Assembly (NCBI GenBank): GCA_026692865.1
Contig: JAPLNI010000056.1
Coordinates: 20,347-84,346 of the forward strand
Direction of reading: 5' to 3'
Source of the DNA: Planctomycetota bacterium
Lineage (GTDB): Bacteria; Planctomycetota; Planctomycetia; Pirellulales; Pirellulaceae
Length of the DNA: 64,000 nt
The position numbers were made by a program, and so were the translations under genes. Of the stretch, positions 36,067 through 45,151 are shown in pieces. The notes beneath the pieces were generated by a model. It made no database searches and was not told where the DNA came from. It saw nothing but the letters and a program-made list of their open reading frames with translations. Every line of letters starts with the position of its first letter. Within the stretch, counting starts at the first letter, position 1.

Positions 36067-36067
36067 T

Positions 36068-37519
36068 TTAGGAGACAGCTGCTCCAACTAGGTCATAGTC
36101 TTTAAAGGCGACGATTTCGACCGGGATGATATCTCCCTCGTTGATCACCGCGCCCGCTTGGCCAGTGACGAACACCGACGAGTCGACGTCAGGTGCATCA
36201 GCATACGATCGTCCGATCCAAACGTTCTTGTCTACATCGAACGGCTTATCAATCAAGATGTCCATCGTCGTGCCGACTTGCGAGCTACACCACTCGAAAG
36301 CGTTTTGCTGCTGTATCGCCATGAGCCGTTTCCTGCGTTCGTTTTTCACACGTTCAGGCAAATGGTCGGGAAGCTTAGCTGCCGGTGTATCGTGCTCGAG
36401 GGAGTAAGTGAAAACTCCCAATCGCTCAAACTTCATCTGCGAGACAAAATCTTCAAGCTCTTCAAACTGCTCGTCGGTTTCGCCAGGGAAGCCTGTGATC
36501 ATCGTGGTTCGCATCGCGAGATTCGGGATGCCAACACGAAGCTTGTGAACGAAGTCTTCGATTTGAGCTCGGTTCACACGTCGCGACATACGTTTGAGCA
36601 TCGTATCGTTCGCATGCTGCAAAGGCATATCAATGTAAGGAATGATCCGCTTGGCACCGCCGATCGTTTCAATGAGATGATCATCGATATACATCGGATA
36701 GAAATACATCAGCCGAATCCAATCAAAGCCTTCGATCTTGTCGAGCTCGGTAAGCAGTTCAGCAAGTCTTGGCTTTCCGTCGATATCAATCCCGTAGTAA
36801 GTCGTATCTTGAGCAACAATAATCAGCTCGCGAACACCGTTGTCTGCGAGTCGATTTGCTTCGCGGAGAACCGAATCCATGGGCTTGCTTGCGTGCTTGC
36901 CTCGCATTTTCGGAATCGCACAAAACGTACAAAGCCGATCGCAGCCTTCCGAAATTTTCAGATAAGCAAAGTGCTTCGGAGTAACTTGCAAACGATTCTC
37001 GTCGGCGAGAGCTCGAATGGGAGCTGGCCGAAAAACCGTGCGTTGCTCATCGAGTGTGCTGGTCAGGCTTCCCGTAAGCCGGTTGGCCATCGCCGTAATA
37101 TCATCTCTACCAAAGACACCTACCAAGCCATCGATTTCGGGGCGTGCTTCGAGAAGCTGCTCGCGTTGACGTTCGGCTAAGCAACCTGAAACAATGACAC
37201 CGCGAATCTTCCCTTGACGCTTCAGCTCGAGCATCTGGTCAATCGCACCAAACGACTCTTTTCGAGCACTATCGATGAATCCGCAAGTGTTGATGACGAC
37301 AAAATCGCTATGCTCAGGATTGCTCACCAGTCGGTAGCCGTCGTCCTGAAGCAGTCCAAGCATCTGTTCGCTATCGACCAGATTCTTAGGACAACCCAAG
37401 CTGATGAAAGAATACTTCCCTTTCGCCCGACCATCGACGAAGCCCATCGTGAGTTCGCTGTCGGGAGCCGAAGTGTTGTTGTTAGTAAGCTCGACGATCG
37501 GAAGTTGCATGGAAACCAA
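36068..37519 (-). CDS. rimO: Ribosomal protein uS12 methylthiotransferase RimO
   Basis: 483 residues, a radical-SAM enzyme that adds a methylthio group to an aspartate of uS12. An N-terminal UPF0004 domain begins with [16 protein letters not shown], with the first cluster Cys residues. The radical SAM motif is [12 protein letters not shown] (CxxxCxxC). [13 protein letters not shown] and a C-terminal TRAM domain follow. [12 protein letters not shown] is the RimO rather than MiaB form. About 30 residues precede the usual start from the chosen ATG, and ATG 37447 is an alternative. The gene stands alone. Confidence 0.96.
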   Translation of the reverse strand: MVSMQLPIVELTNNNTSAPDSELTMGFVDGRAKGKYSFISLGCPKNLVDSEQMLGLLQDDGYRLVSNPEHSDFVVINTCGFIDSARKESFGAIDQMLELKRQGKIRGVIVSGCLAERQREQLLEARPEIDGLVGVFGRDDITAMANRLTGSLTSTLDEQRTVFRPAPIRALADENRLQVTPKHFAYLKISEGCDRLCTFCAIPKMRGKHASKPMDSVLREANRLADNGVRELIIVAQDTTYYGIDIDGKPRLAELLTELDKIEGFDWIRLMYFYPMYIDDHLIETIGGAKRIIPYIDMPLQHANDTMLKRMSRRVNRAQIEDFVHKLRVGIPNLAMRTTMITGFPGETDEQFEELEDFVSQMKFERLGVFTYSLEHDTPAAKLPDHLPERVKNERRKRLMAIQQQNAFEWCSSQVGTTMDILIDKPFDVDKNVWIGRSYADAPDVDSSVFVTGQAGAVINEGDIIPVEIVAFKDYDLVGAAVS

Positions 37520-37666
37520 TACTTAGAAAATGAAATCCGAGGCTCTTTACGTTCCCGAGGACCCCACTTGTCCACTCGGAACTGAACCAATTCAAACGCC
37601 ACCCGACAAAAAATGCCTAATCCCCTAGAATAGCCCTTTTGAGGAAAAACGGAAGGAACAAAATCG

Positions 37667-38278
37667 ATGTCCAGCGTCATAAATCGTTTCCCAGCAACGA
37701 TTGTCGTAGCGGTTGCCCGAAACGGGGTGATTGGTCGCGATAATTCTCTCCCTTGGAAACTTTCCAGCGATCTACAACGCTTTAAACGGCTAACAATGGG
37801 CCATGCGTTGATTATGGGGCGGAAAACTTACGAATCGATTGGCAGGCCGCTTCCCGGTCGAACCACGATTGTCTTGTCGCGATCCGCGAAATCGCTTCAG
37901 TCCGCCCAGGATCAAAAGGAGCTCGAAGCACCAACCAAAGCCGCTTCACAGGGCCCAGCAACTCCGAAACTCCTCTACTGCGAGCACTTTGAAGAGGCGA
38001 TTGATAAGCTTCCCCAAGGCACTCATCCCTTCGTCGTCGGCGGGAGCGAAATCTACAAGCTGACTTTACCGCTGGTGAACCGAATTTGGATCACACGAAT
38101 CCTCGCCGACGTTGCCGGTGACGCCTACATGCCCGAGTGGCCGAAAACGCCCAACGCTGCGACCGAGTCGTCAATCAACTGGCCGCCCGGTGATTGGAAG
38201 CTCACTTTTCAAGAATCCGTTCCCGCCGGCCCCAAGGACGAATGGCCGACTTGTTTCGAGGAATGGGTGGCAATATGA
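37667..38278 (+). CDS. folA: Dihydrofolate reductase
   Basis: 203 residues, slightly long for the family. It reduces dihydrofolate with NADPH. Motifs are IVVAVARNGVIGRDNSLPWK with the active-site loop, then DLQRFKRLTMGHALIMGRKT, SIGRPLPGRTTIVLSR and FVVGGSEIY. A 30-residue insert after the second NADPH strand (EAPTKAASQGPATPKL) is unusual in position. AAGGAA lies ten bases before the ATG. No thyA is adjacent. Confidence 0.96.
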   Translation: MSSVINRFPATIVVAVARNGVIGRDNSLPWKLSSDLQRFKRLTMGHALIMGRKTYESIGRPLPGRTTIVLSRSAKSLQSAQDQKELEAPTKAASQGPATPKLLYCEHFEEAIDKLPQGTHPFVVGGSEIYKLTLPLVNRIWITRILADVAGDAYMPEWPKTPNAATESSINWPPGDWKLTFQESVPAGPKDEWPTCFEEWVAI

Positions 38279-38416
38279 GGTATTCGACGAATTGAGCATT
38301 CGCATCCGCTGGTCTGCATTGCGTAAAGCATTTGTGTCGTCGATAGTCCAAAGGTACCTAGTCCAACGGACGTTACTCATACTCGAAACATACAATTTCG
38401 CTCAGTTTCAGTTAAT

Positions 38417-38459
38417 CGAGCACGAGTACGAGCACCGCTTCGCTGAGTACGAGTACGAA
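38417..38459 (+). repeat. GAGTACGAG dispersed repeat, copy 3
   Basis: CGAGCACGAGTACGAGCACC, then GCTTCGCTGAGTACGAGTAC. It lies in the 257-base gap between folA and the convergent Uma2 gene. Confidence 0.75.
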
Positions 38460-38535
38460 AATGAGATTCGTTCGAATCAAGGAAACCGCACATGGTGAAT
38501 CCGCGGCGGTATTGATAGGCAGCGACTAAGCGAAT

Positions 38536-39153
38536 TCAATCCCCTAAATCTGCCCAAATCGACGACAAATCCAAAACAAAGCCAGGTAAAACGTCTTCGC
38601 CACTCAATGGACAGTTCTCAGGCAACGCTTCCATCGCACGACCTTGTAGATACACATAGACTTGTCGCTTATAGGGATCGATAAGCCAACCCAGCCGAAC
38701 ACCATTGGCAACATAATCGACCATTTTCTGCTGAAGGTCCACCAACCTGTCGGTTCTCGAACGCAGTTCAATAACAAAGTCCGGACAAATCGGAGCAAAC
38801 CCCTCGCGATCTTCTTTGGATAACGCCTGCCATCGCTCCATTGAAATCCAAGAAGCATCCGGCCCTCGTTTCGAACCATCAGGAAGCTTAAAAAGTCCAG
38901 ATGAGTCGAACGCTTTACCGCCATAATGCTTACACCAGCCATGCAACTGAAAGCAAATCTCAGAATTGCGACCCGCACTTTCGCTCCCTGCTGGTGACAA
39001 AATGACAATCTCCCCATTTGAATTTTGCTCAACAACCAGTTCCGGATTCAATGCGATAAAGTCCTCAAAGGACTCGGCAACCCGAATAACCGGAGGAGAG
39101 ATTTGGTAGCGTTCTTGCTCCTCTCGGACTAATTGGTTCAAGTCGTTTCTCAT
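38536..39153 (-). CDS. Uma2-family (DUF820) putative endonuclease
   Basis: 205 residues. It matches the Uma2/DUF820 family of PD-(D/E)xK nuclease-like proteins: GPDASWISMERW, ICPDFVIELRSRTDRLVDLQ and KMVDYVANGVRLGWLIDP. The family is highly expanded in cyanobacteria and planctomycetes, is often found as single genes and has no settled role. There is no toxin-antitoxin partner or transposase beside it. Confidence 0.88.
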   Translation of the reverse strand: MRNDLNQLVREEQERYQISPPVIRVAESFEDFIALNPELVVEQNSNGEIVILSPAGSESAGRNSEICFQLHGWCKHYGGKAFDSSGLFKLPDGSKRGPDASWISMERWQALSKEDREGFAPICPDFVIELRSRTDRLVDLQQKMVDYVANGVRLGWLIDPYKRQVYVYLQGRAMEALPENCPLSGEDVLPGFVLDLSSIWADLGD

Positions 39154-39397
39154 AAGTCACCTGCAATCGAGACACAAACTTAGGCTTCAAGCATTCGTCT
39201 AAGCTATCAACTTACTCGTTTCCAATTCGAAATACAAACCAAGCAAGACAAATCATCTTGCCTGTCTTCACTCCACCTCTCGACAGCTTCTATCCCCATC
39301 ACAATCCCCAAACCGTCCCCCCTGCCCACAGCCAACTCCCAACTGCCAACTTCTCTCTCTTCCCCCCACCTTCCCGCGAATCTAAGATATACGCATC

Positions 39398-40786
39398 ATG
39401 GAAGGTCCAATCATCGAAAAAACAAACGAGCCAACGCCCGAGTATCTGCTATCGGAGATCCGACGGATCGCCGATGGCAATCTTGGCTTTCGACGAGCAG
39501 CAGAAAAAGTAAAAACCTTCCCGCAGACGCCTGGCATCTATCTCATGAAGGATGCAGCTGGAGTTGTGATCTACATTGGCAAGGCAAAGAATCTCCGCAA
39601 TCGAGCTTCCAGCTATTTCCTCCAAGCGGCAGCGGTCGAAGCCCGTACTGCGGATTGGATCGGAGATATCGCCGACATCGATTTCATGGAGTGCGAATCC
39701 GAAGTCGACGCGTTGCTGACCGAGAACCGTCTGATTAAAGATATTCAGCCGCGTCACAATAAAGATTTGAAGGACGACAAGTCATTCCCTTACCTGATGA
39801 TTACCACTCACGAGGATTTCCCACGAGTCGAGATCACTCGCACCCCCAAAGATCGCGGGGCAAAACTCTACGGGCCATTCACCAGCGCTGGACAATTGCG
39901 AGGCGCTATTCAAGTCATGCAACGCGTCTTTAAATTCCGAACGTGCTCGCTCGATATTGAAGAGAGTGATTCGCGTTGGAATTGGTTTCGACCTTGCTTG
40001 CTTGCGTCGATCAACCAATGCACGGCGCCGTGCAATCTTCGGATTAGCAAGGAAGACTACAAACGTGACATTCGGCGCTTGCAAACTTTTTTAGAAGGGG
40101 GCTCCAAGAAACTTCTTGCACAAATGCGGGACGAAATGTCCGAAGCAAGCAAGTCGATGGAGTTCGAGAAAGCAGCGCGACTACGAGACGAAATCAAGCT
40201 TCTAGAGAACCTTGACAAACGCGGCGAGATCGACACGCATGCTCAGCCCGAAGTATTCTACATCGATCCTAAAAAAGGCGTTCGAGGGCTTCGCAAGGTG
40301 CTTGGCATGGATCGCGAGCCACGCGTCATTGAAGGCGTGGACATTGCTCACCTAGGCGGCACCGATACGGTGGCATCGCTCGTCCAATTCATCGATGGCT
40401 TACCATTCAAGCCCGGTTATCGCCGTTACAAAATTCAAGGCGTTCAGGGGATCGATGATTTTCGAAGCATCCACGAAGTCATCTCACGACGATTTCGCAT
40501 GTTGGAAGATCAGCAAGAATCGTTTCCTGATCTACTGATGATCGACGGCGGTAAAGGACAACTCAACGCAGCCCTAGCAGCCTTCCGTGACCAAGGAATT
40601 ACTCCACCAGTGATGGTCTCGCTTGCCAAACGCGAAGAAGAAATCTACCGCCCCGGCGACTCCGAGCCCATTGTTCTCAAACGAAACGCCTTCGCCCTTC
40701 GCCTACTCCAATACGTTCGCGACGAAGCCCACCGCTTCGCGCAGCACTACCACCACATCCTACGCCGCAAATCAACACTTGACTAA
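39398..40786 (+). CDS. uvrC: UvrC-type excinuclease subunit lacking the C-terminal HhH domain
   Basis: 462 residues against about 600 for most UvrC. Present are the GIY-YIG nuclease (TPGIYLMKDAAGVVIYIGKA with the Tyr, and the Arg in NLRNRASSYF), the cysteine-containing PCLLASINQCTAPC region, a UVR motif (EFEKAARLRDEIKLLE) that binds UvrB, and the RNase H-like second nuclease (GVDIAHLGGTDTVASLVQF, LLMIDGGKGQLNAA). The protein stops right after RDEAHRFAQHYHHILRRKS, where the tandem helix-hairpin-helix DNA-binding domain normally begins. No continuation of that domain is visible downstream in any frame. It makes the dual incisions in nucleotide excision repair. Confidence 0.93.
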   Translation: MEGPIIEKTNEPTPEYLLSEIRRIADGNLGFRRAAEKVKTFPQTPGIYLMKDAAGVVIYIGKAKNLRNRASSYFLQAAAVEARTADWIGDIADIDFMECESEVDALLTENRLIKDIQPRHNKDLKDDKSFPYLMITTHEDFPRVEITRTPKDRGAKLYGPFTSAGQLRGAIQVMQRVFKFRTCSLDIEESDSRWNWFRPCLLASINQCTAPCNLRISKEDYKRDIRRLQTFLEGGSKKLLAQMRDEMSEASKSMEFEKAARLRDEIKLLENLDKRGEIDTHAQPEVFYIDPKKGVRGLRKVLGMDREPRVIEGVDIAHLGGTDTVASLVQFIDGLPFKPGYRRYKIQGVQGIDDFRSIHEVISRRFRMLEDQQESFPDLLMIDGGKGQLNAALAAFRDQGITPPVMVSLAKREEEIYRPGDSEPIVLKRNAFALRLLQYVRDEAHRFAQHYHHILRRKSTLD

Positions 40787-40901
40787 ACCTCTGGCGCTAA
40801 CGCACACGTTTTTCAACTAGTACAGCAAAACTATTGCGACGATTGGGGACGCCCCCGATTGTCGATTGCGGAGCAAGGTTTATCGAGGCTGCGAGGCCTG
40901 G

Positions 40902-41858
40902 CTATGGAAACTGATATTCTTTGTTCTTGGGATCAAAGTTAATATCGCTTAGGCCTACATTTAATAGCAAATCGCTGTAGCCGTACTCTTCCAACAGTTC
41001 TGGTGATTCGCTAGGGTTTTTCGGCCAATCGTACGACGCGTAGTAAAGCGGAATCTCGTTACGCGGATCAATCCATACTTCCGCAATGTGAAAATCAAGA
41101 CCGTCTTGCTTTTTAGGATGCACAATTCGAATGCGATCACAAGGGAGATCATCGAACAGCGAACCGGGCGTCACGGTCACTTCGGAGTGTTCCGATCGCT
41201 TGTCCTTTGTGCCACGCTCTATCAATTTCTCAAGCAATTTCTCAATACCAATTTCGGTGATGGGATATTTACTACCAACCATCGCCAGCGTTCCGTTCGG
41301 ATCGAGATTCATGCTCATGAGGTTTAGCATGCCTGCTTCGTGCACGGTTATTTGATTATCGTTTTTACCTTCGATCCATAGGACTTCACGTCCTGCAACG
41401 CTCGATGGTTTCGTGAATCGCAAATAGGCATGAAGGCCTTCGACTACTTTTGGAGTCGCAGCTGAATGAGTACTTTCTTCTAATGACGGTTCGTACTTGC
41501 GCGACCGAATCTTTATCGACATCGACTGGGGATCACCAAGTGAATTGCTGATTCTTTCGCGTTTAGTAAGCGTACCTGTGTAATCACGGACCTCGGAACG
41601 AAAACGCTTGAGCGACGCTTCCGCTCTCGCGATTACTGATTCCAGGCTAGATGTCTGTGCGACTAGCTCCTGAGCAGTCGTGTTCGATTTGGTAGCTGTG
41701 CTTGGTTTGCTTGCAGCAGGCTGATTACATCCGGTAACGCATAACGTCATAACCGATATTTTTACTAACGCTGAAGTCAACTTTGCGGTCAACTTTACTG
41801 AGAAGACTTTAAATGTAGTTAGTCGTGTAAGCCGAACTCGCGGCCTTGATCGAGCCAT
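40902..41858 (-). CDS. DUF1571 lipoprotein
   Basis: 318 residues from ATG 41858. The N-terminus is basic, followed by a hydrophobic stretch ending in a lipobox (MTLCVTGCNQ), so probably a lipid-anchored periplasmic protein. The mature part, including VRDYTGTLTKRERISNSLGD and FHIAEVWIDPRNEIPLYYAS, matches the DUF1571 family, common in planctomycetes and of unknown function. The gene overlaps the 3' end of the upstream gene (41819-42421) by 40 bases and is probably third in a unit with the ExbB-like gene. Confidence 0.82.
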   Translation of the reverse strand: MARSRPRVRLTRLTTFKVFSVKLTAKLTSALVKISVMTLCVTGCNQPAASKPSTATKSNTTAQELVAQTSSLESVIARAEASLKRFRSEVRDYTGTLTKRERISNSLGDPQSMSIKIRSRKYEPSLEESTHSAATPKVVEGLHAYLRFTKPSSVAGREVLWIEGKNDNQITVHEAGMLNLMSMNLDPNGTLAMVGSKYPITEIGIEKLLEKLIERGTKDKRSEHSEVTVTPGSLFDDLPCDRIRIVHPKKQDGLDFHIAEVWIDPRNEIPLYYASYDWPKNPSESPELLEEYGYSDLLLNVGLSDINFDPKNKEYQFP

Positions 41859-42421
41859 GGCTTTGATTCTTTCGTAGAGAGGGATTTGGCGAGATCGAAT
41901 CCCCGTTGGGTTAGCGAGAAGTCTCGGTGCGTGTGATGAATAACGAGACCGTAAGCGCACAGTTGACGAAAACCTTCCAAAAAGCGAACCGTCACTTCAG
42001 GTCTCTCCGGATCCCGAAACGCAATTGTACGCGTGTCGTCAACTTCGATATAAACCGCTAGCATCCGCGAAGGAGCTTCAAACGCTGTATGCGAACCCTT
42101 GATTTCAATTACCCCTCGAGCTCGAGCTGCTATGAGGATCGCCTTTGCTTCTCCTGAAAGTTTCTCAGGATCGCAGTCGGGTTGATCGATGATCGCTTGG
42201 CTGGTCAGTTGAGCCAGCGCTACCAAAACTGGTGCACCAGCTCCAATCGCCTCCCAGCTCCCGTGCAGATAATGATCGACGGGCATGAGTTTGGTTACTT
42301 TGCGGATCGGCAAAGCGAAGTCAGCGATCTCTTCCGCTGCTGCCGACTTTGCGATAGCACTCAGTATCGGTGGCAAAGTCGTCTCTCCAAGATCGTTCGC
42401 TCGAGAAGCTTTGGGTGTCAT
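41819..42421 (-). CDS. Unknown protein between ExbB-like and DUF1571 genes
   Basis: 200 residues, no signal peptide or membrane segment. I do not recognise the family. It starts with an Ala-rich helical part and has a possible winged-helix-like end (FLEGFRQLCAYGLVIHHTHR, then FSLTQRGFDLAKSL). Its ATG overlaps the ExbB-like stop (ATGA), so the genes are translationally coupled. That suggests a role with the channel protein. Confidence 0.7.
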   Translation of the reverse strand: MTPKASRANDLGETTLPPILSAIAKSAAAEEIADFALPIRKVTKLMPVDHYLHGSWEAIGAGAPVLVALAQLTSQAIIDQPDCDPEKLSGEAKAILIAARARGVIEIKGSHTAFEAPSRMLAVYIEVDDTRTIAFRDPERPEVTVRFLEGFRQLCAYGLVIHHTHRDFSLTQRGFDLAKSLSTKESKPWLDQGREFGLHD

Positions 42422-43608
42422 GATTTCGATGAACCGCCCTCTTTTCGAGTGGCTTCTTTCCGAGCGGCTTCTTGACGATTAGCTTCTTTTAGAGCAAGAG
42501 GTTGCACCGAGGTGTTGGAGTGCGTTTTCGATGCGGTACTCGTTGGTGACTTTCGCTCGTCATACAAAATCTCTGCCACGATGCTTCCCGAGCCGGCGTT
42601 TCCCGACGCACTTTTGGGAGCGTTCATTAGTGGCGAAGCGGCCGAATTCGAGGGTTTACTTCGACCGTCGATTGAACGCGGGACAAGTTCACTACCGATC
42701 GCATCGAAACGGACGCGGCCTTCGTAGCGTTCAAACTTCGGAATCAGCGCAAAAAGAATTTCTTCGATCTCGCCAAAAATTTTTGTGATACGGCCTTCGA
42801 AGTAATGTGCGAACAAAGCAGCAGGGATCGCGACAATCAATCCTGCGAGCGTTGTAACTAACGCTTCGTAAATGCCGCGTCCTAGATACTCTGCGCGGTT
42901 CTGTGTAGGCGACAATTGCGTCATGTCATGGAACGCTTGGATCAGCCCCCAGACAGTTCCTAGAAGTCCCAGTAGCGGCCCCACTGCCGCGGCAAAGTTC
43001 AGCCATCGAACGCTCGCGTGGGCTTTTTCCGCTTCTCGTTGCAAGACCTCAGTCGCTGACGCCTGCATTTCCGATGTGGGTCGGCCGACTTTTAAAAGCA
43101 TCGATCGAATGACTTTCGACGCCGATGAAGGGTGCTCGAGACAAACCGTGTTCATGGTGCGTGGGTCGACTGATTCAGAATCGCGTGCGAGGCGACCAAG
43201 GCTCTTGACCAAGCGACGAGGCAGCAACTGACCACGACGAAGTCCAAACGAACGTTCGATAATCAACGTGAACGCCATGACCGATACCATCGCAATTGGT
43301 ACCATGAACCAACCGCCCTTGAAGAGCAGACTTAGAAAATCAAGTCCTGCGGCTGGAGCAAGTTCCATGGCGGCGGGCTTTTCCTTGGCTGCCTGCGCGA
43401 GTTCAGCGAGGACTTTTGGATCGACGGCTGATGCGCTCGCCTCTTGCCCCAGCCTGGGCTGGATGTCGCTTTGTGCGTAAGCCCGTGAGGCCAATACGAC
43501 GATCAAAGTGGCAAGGAAAAAAAGAACAGGAACAACATGGGATAGCCGCCAAAGAAAGCTACTCGGCATGAGATAATTACTATTGGAATTGAATTGGATT
43601 TGAGACAT
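42418..43608 (-). CDS. MotA/TolQ/ExbB-type proton channel protein
   Basis: 396 residues. A signal-like hydrophobic N-terminus (VVPVLFFLATLIVVLASRAYA) is followed by about 60 periplasmic residues, a membrane helix (FMVPIAMVSVMAFTLIIERS), a cytoplasmic loop and the two conserved C-terminal helices with AAVGPLLGLLGTVWGLIQAF and LVTTLAGLIVAIPAALF. This is the ExbB/TolQ core, which uses proton flow to energise an outer-envelope process. No ExbD/TolR gene adjoins it. The cytoplasmic tail is Ser/Lys-rich. ATG 43569 is an alternative start. Confidence 0.9.
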   Translation of the reverse strand: MSQIQFNSNSNYLMPSSFLWRLSHVVPVLFFLATLIVVLASRAYAQSDIQPRLGQEASASAVDPKVLAELAQAAKEKPAAMELAPAAGLDFLSLLFKGGWFMVPIAMVSVMAFTLIIERSFGLRRGQLLPRRLVKSLGRLARDSESVDPRTMNTVCLEHPSSASKVIRSMLLKVGRPTSEMQASATEVLQREAEKAHASVRWLNFAAAVGPLLGLLGTVWGLIQAFHDMTQLSPTQNRAEYLGRGIYEALVTTLAGLIVAIPAALFAHYFEGRITKIFGEIEEILFALIPKFERYEGRVRFDAIGSELVPRSIDGRSKPSNSAASPLMNAPKSASGNAGSGSIVAEILYDERKSPTSTASKTHSNTSVQPLALKEANRQEAARKEATRKEGGSSKS

Positions 43609-43771
43609 TTTCTAGTCAACCGTTGCAAGCATTTCAGGCTGGTAGAGGCGACACTGGCCCGTCACCCTGCTCCAGGATTTGCAGTGTGCTAGTGTGGGTT
43701 ACCGCCCGCGTGTTGAGCAGTAAACAGCCTCCGACACTGTATAAGTATAGCTGAGATCATATCAAACCGCT

Positions 43772-44926
43772 CTAGCCGAGTTGGATTCGATTTCCGGTTA
43801 TTGGATCAAAGCAATGCAGGTGCCGTGCATCTAAGTAAAGTACGACCGGATCTCCAATCGTTAGCCGCTCGACATCCTCGGAAACGCTCACCAAAACCGA
43901 GATGACTTTTTCCTGGAAGACAACTCGGCCCAACCACATTCCATCGATGAATGTTCGCCCTGCCCAGGTGCCTTTGAAAGTGGTTCCGCCTGACGATTCG
44001 GTTGGATTCAATTTCCAGTCTCTTGGGCGTACTCCGACGATAGTTTCCGGCGAAAGCTTTTCCCATTTCGTGCCAACTCGAAGATGAACGGGCACATCGT
44101 CAATTAAGTGCTTTGCAGCAAGTAAATCCATCGCTGGAAAGCCCAACGACTTGGCCACCGAAATGTGCTGCGGTTGATCATAGAGCTCATGAGGCGACGC
44201 CATTTGACGCAGAACACCTTCATGCAAAGCGGCAACTTTCGTAGAAAGCATAAATGCGTCTCGTTGGCTATGAGTGACATATATGATGGTGCTGCCTTCT
44301 GAATGGATCTTTTGCAACAACCGCCTCAGCTCGTCACAGGATGGCTCGTCCAACTGGCTGAGCGGCTCATCCAGCAGCAACAACGATTTTTGCCTAGCAA
44401 GTGCACGCCCGATCGCCAAACGCTGAAGCTGGCCGCCCGAAAGCTGACCAGGAGATTGATTTGCCAAATCAGTCAGCCCAACACGGTCTAGCCAGTCTTC
44501 GAGGATCGGCGAAGACGCTTTGCTGGTGCCCTGCGAGCTCGACTTCCCAAGTTGAAAATGTTGACGGACAGTCAAATGGTCGTACCATCCACCGCTTTGG
44601 AAGACGTAGGCCACGTCGCGTTGATGGGGCGGTTTGTGAGTTTGTGGCTGACCGTCGATCAGGATTTCTCCAGAACTGGGACGTAGCAAGCCCGCGATAG
44701 CTCGAAGAAGCGTCGTTTTTCCGGCTCCGCTAACACCCAAAATGGCCAAAAACTCACCCCGAGCCAGATCCAGGTTTAAATGGTCCAGAACTGCCCGATT
44801 AGAAGCTGCTTTGGATTTTCCTGTCTCACGATTTTGCGACAGAGGTCGAGGAAAACTAATCCGTTGAAACCATTTTGATGCTGATGCACAAGAATATTGG
44901 ACAGTGAGCTCATGAATTCGTAACAT
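43772..44926 (-). CDS. ABC transporter ATP-binding protein (MalK/UgpC-like)
   Basis: 384 residues. It has Walker A LGVSGAGKTTLLRAIAGLL, signature LSGGQLQRLAIGRALAR, Walker B LLLLDEPLSQLDE, an H-loop (IIYVTHSQRDAF) and a C-terminal OB/TOBE part (GVRPRDWKLN), the layout of sugar- or glycerol-phosphate importer ATPases. About 30 polar residues are inserted between the first strand (RIHELTVQYS) and AVLDHLNLDLARGEF. No permease or binding protein is adjacent, so it may serve several transporters. Confidence 0.92.
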   Translation of the reverse strand: MLRIHELTVQYSCASASKWFQRISFPRPLSQNRETGKSKAASNRAVLDHLNLDLARGEFLAILGVSGAGKTTLLRAIAGLLRPSSGEILIDGQPQTHKPPHQRDVAYVFQSGGWYDHLTVRQHFQLGKSSSQGTSKASSPILEDWLDRVGLTDLANQSPGQLSGGQLQRLAIGRALARQKSLLLLDEPLSQLDEPSCDELRRLLQKIHSEGSTIIYVTHSQRDAFMLSTKVAALHEGVLRQMASPHELYDQPQHISVAKSLGFPAMDLLAAKHLIDDVPVHLRVGTKWEKLSPETIVGVRPRDWKLNPTESSGGTTFKGTWAGRTFIDGMWLGRVVFQEKVISVLVSVSEDVERLTIGDPVVLYLDARHLHCFDPITGNRIQLG

Positions 44927-44986
44927 ATATGAGTTGGATTATAGCGAACGCTCGGACGGCTGCGGCCCCGGGGCTTCTTAGTTGGC

Positions 44987-45059
44987 CGACACAATTGATG
45001 CCTACATTACATCGATAACGAGGCATATTGCTTGTCTACCAGCTACATTAACTGTGTCG
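44987..45059. repeat. Nested inverted repeat upstream of msrB
   Basis: Outer arms are CGACACA (44987-44993) and TGTGTCG (45053-45059). Inner arms are ATGCCT (44998-45003) and AGGCAT (45021-45026). It lies 93 bases before the msrB ATG. Confidence 0.4.
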
Positions 45060-45151
45060 ATTTTGTGAACTATTGGTTTATTTAGCTGCCATCTCGTTGC
45101 ATTTTCACGCCAGCGAATTGGCCGATTCTTTTCATTGAGGAGAATGCCAAC

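Noticed and set aside
36158..37180. A 340-codon open frame on the plus strand
   Set aside because: It lies wholly antisense to rimO, whose motifs are complete. The translated product shows no family pattern.
25140..38460. CRISPR array from the repeated TACGAG words
   Set aside because: The copies are single, kilobases apart and lack regularly spaced spacers; no cas gene is present.
40787..40901. Lost C-terminal HhH part of uvrC after a frameshift
   Set aside because: None of the three forward frames downstream of the stop shows the PGIG-type helix-hairpin-helix pattern, so a simple frameshift is not supported.
43609..43771. A possible tRNA or small RNA in the gap between the ExbB-like and ABC genes
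   Set aside because: No cloverleaf arms or T-loop consensus could be assembled, and no promoter-terminator pair is visible.
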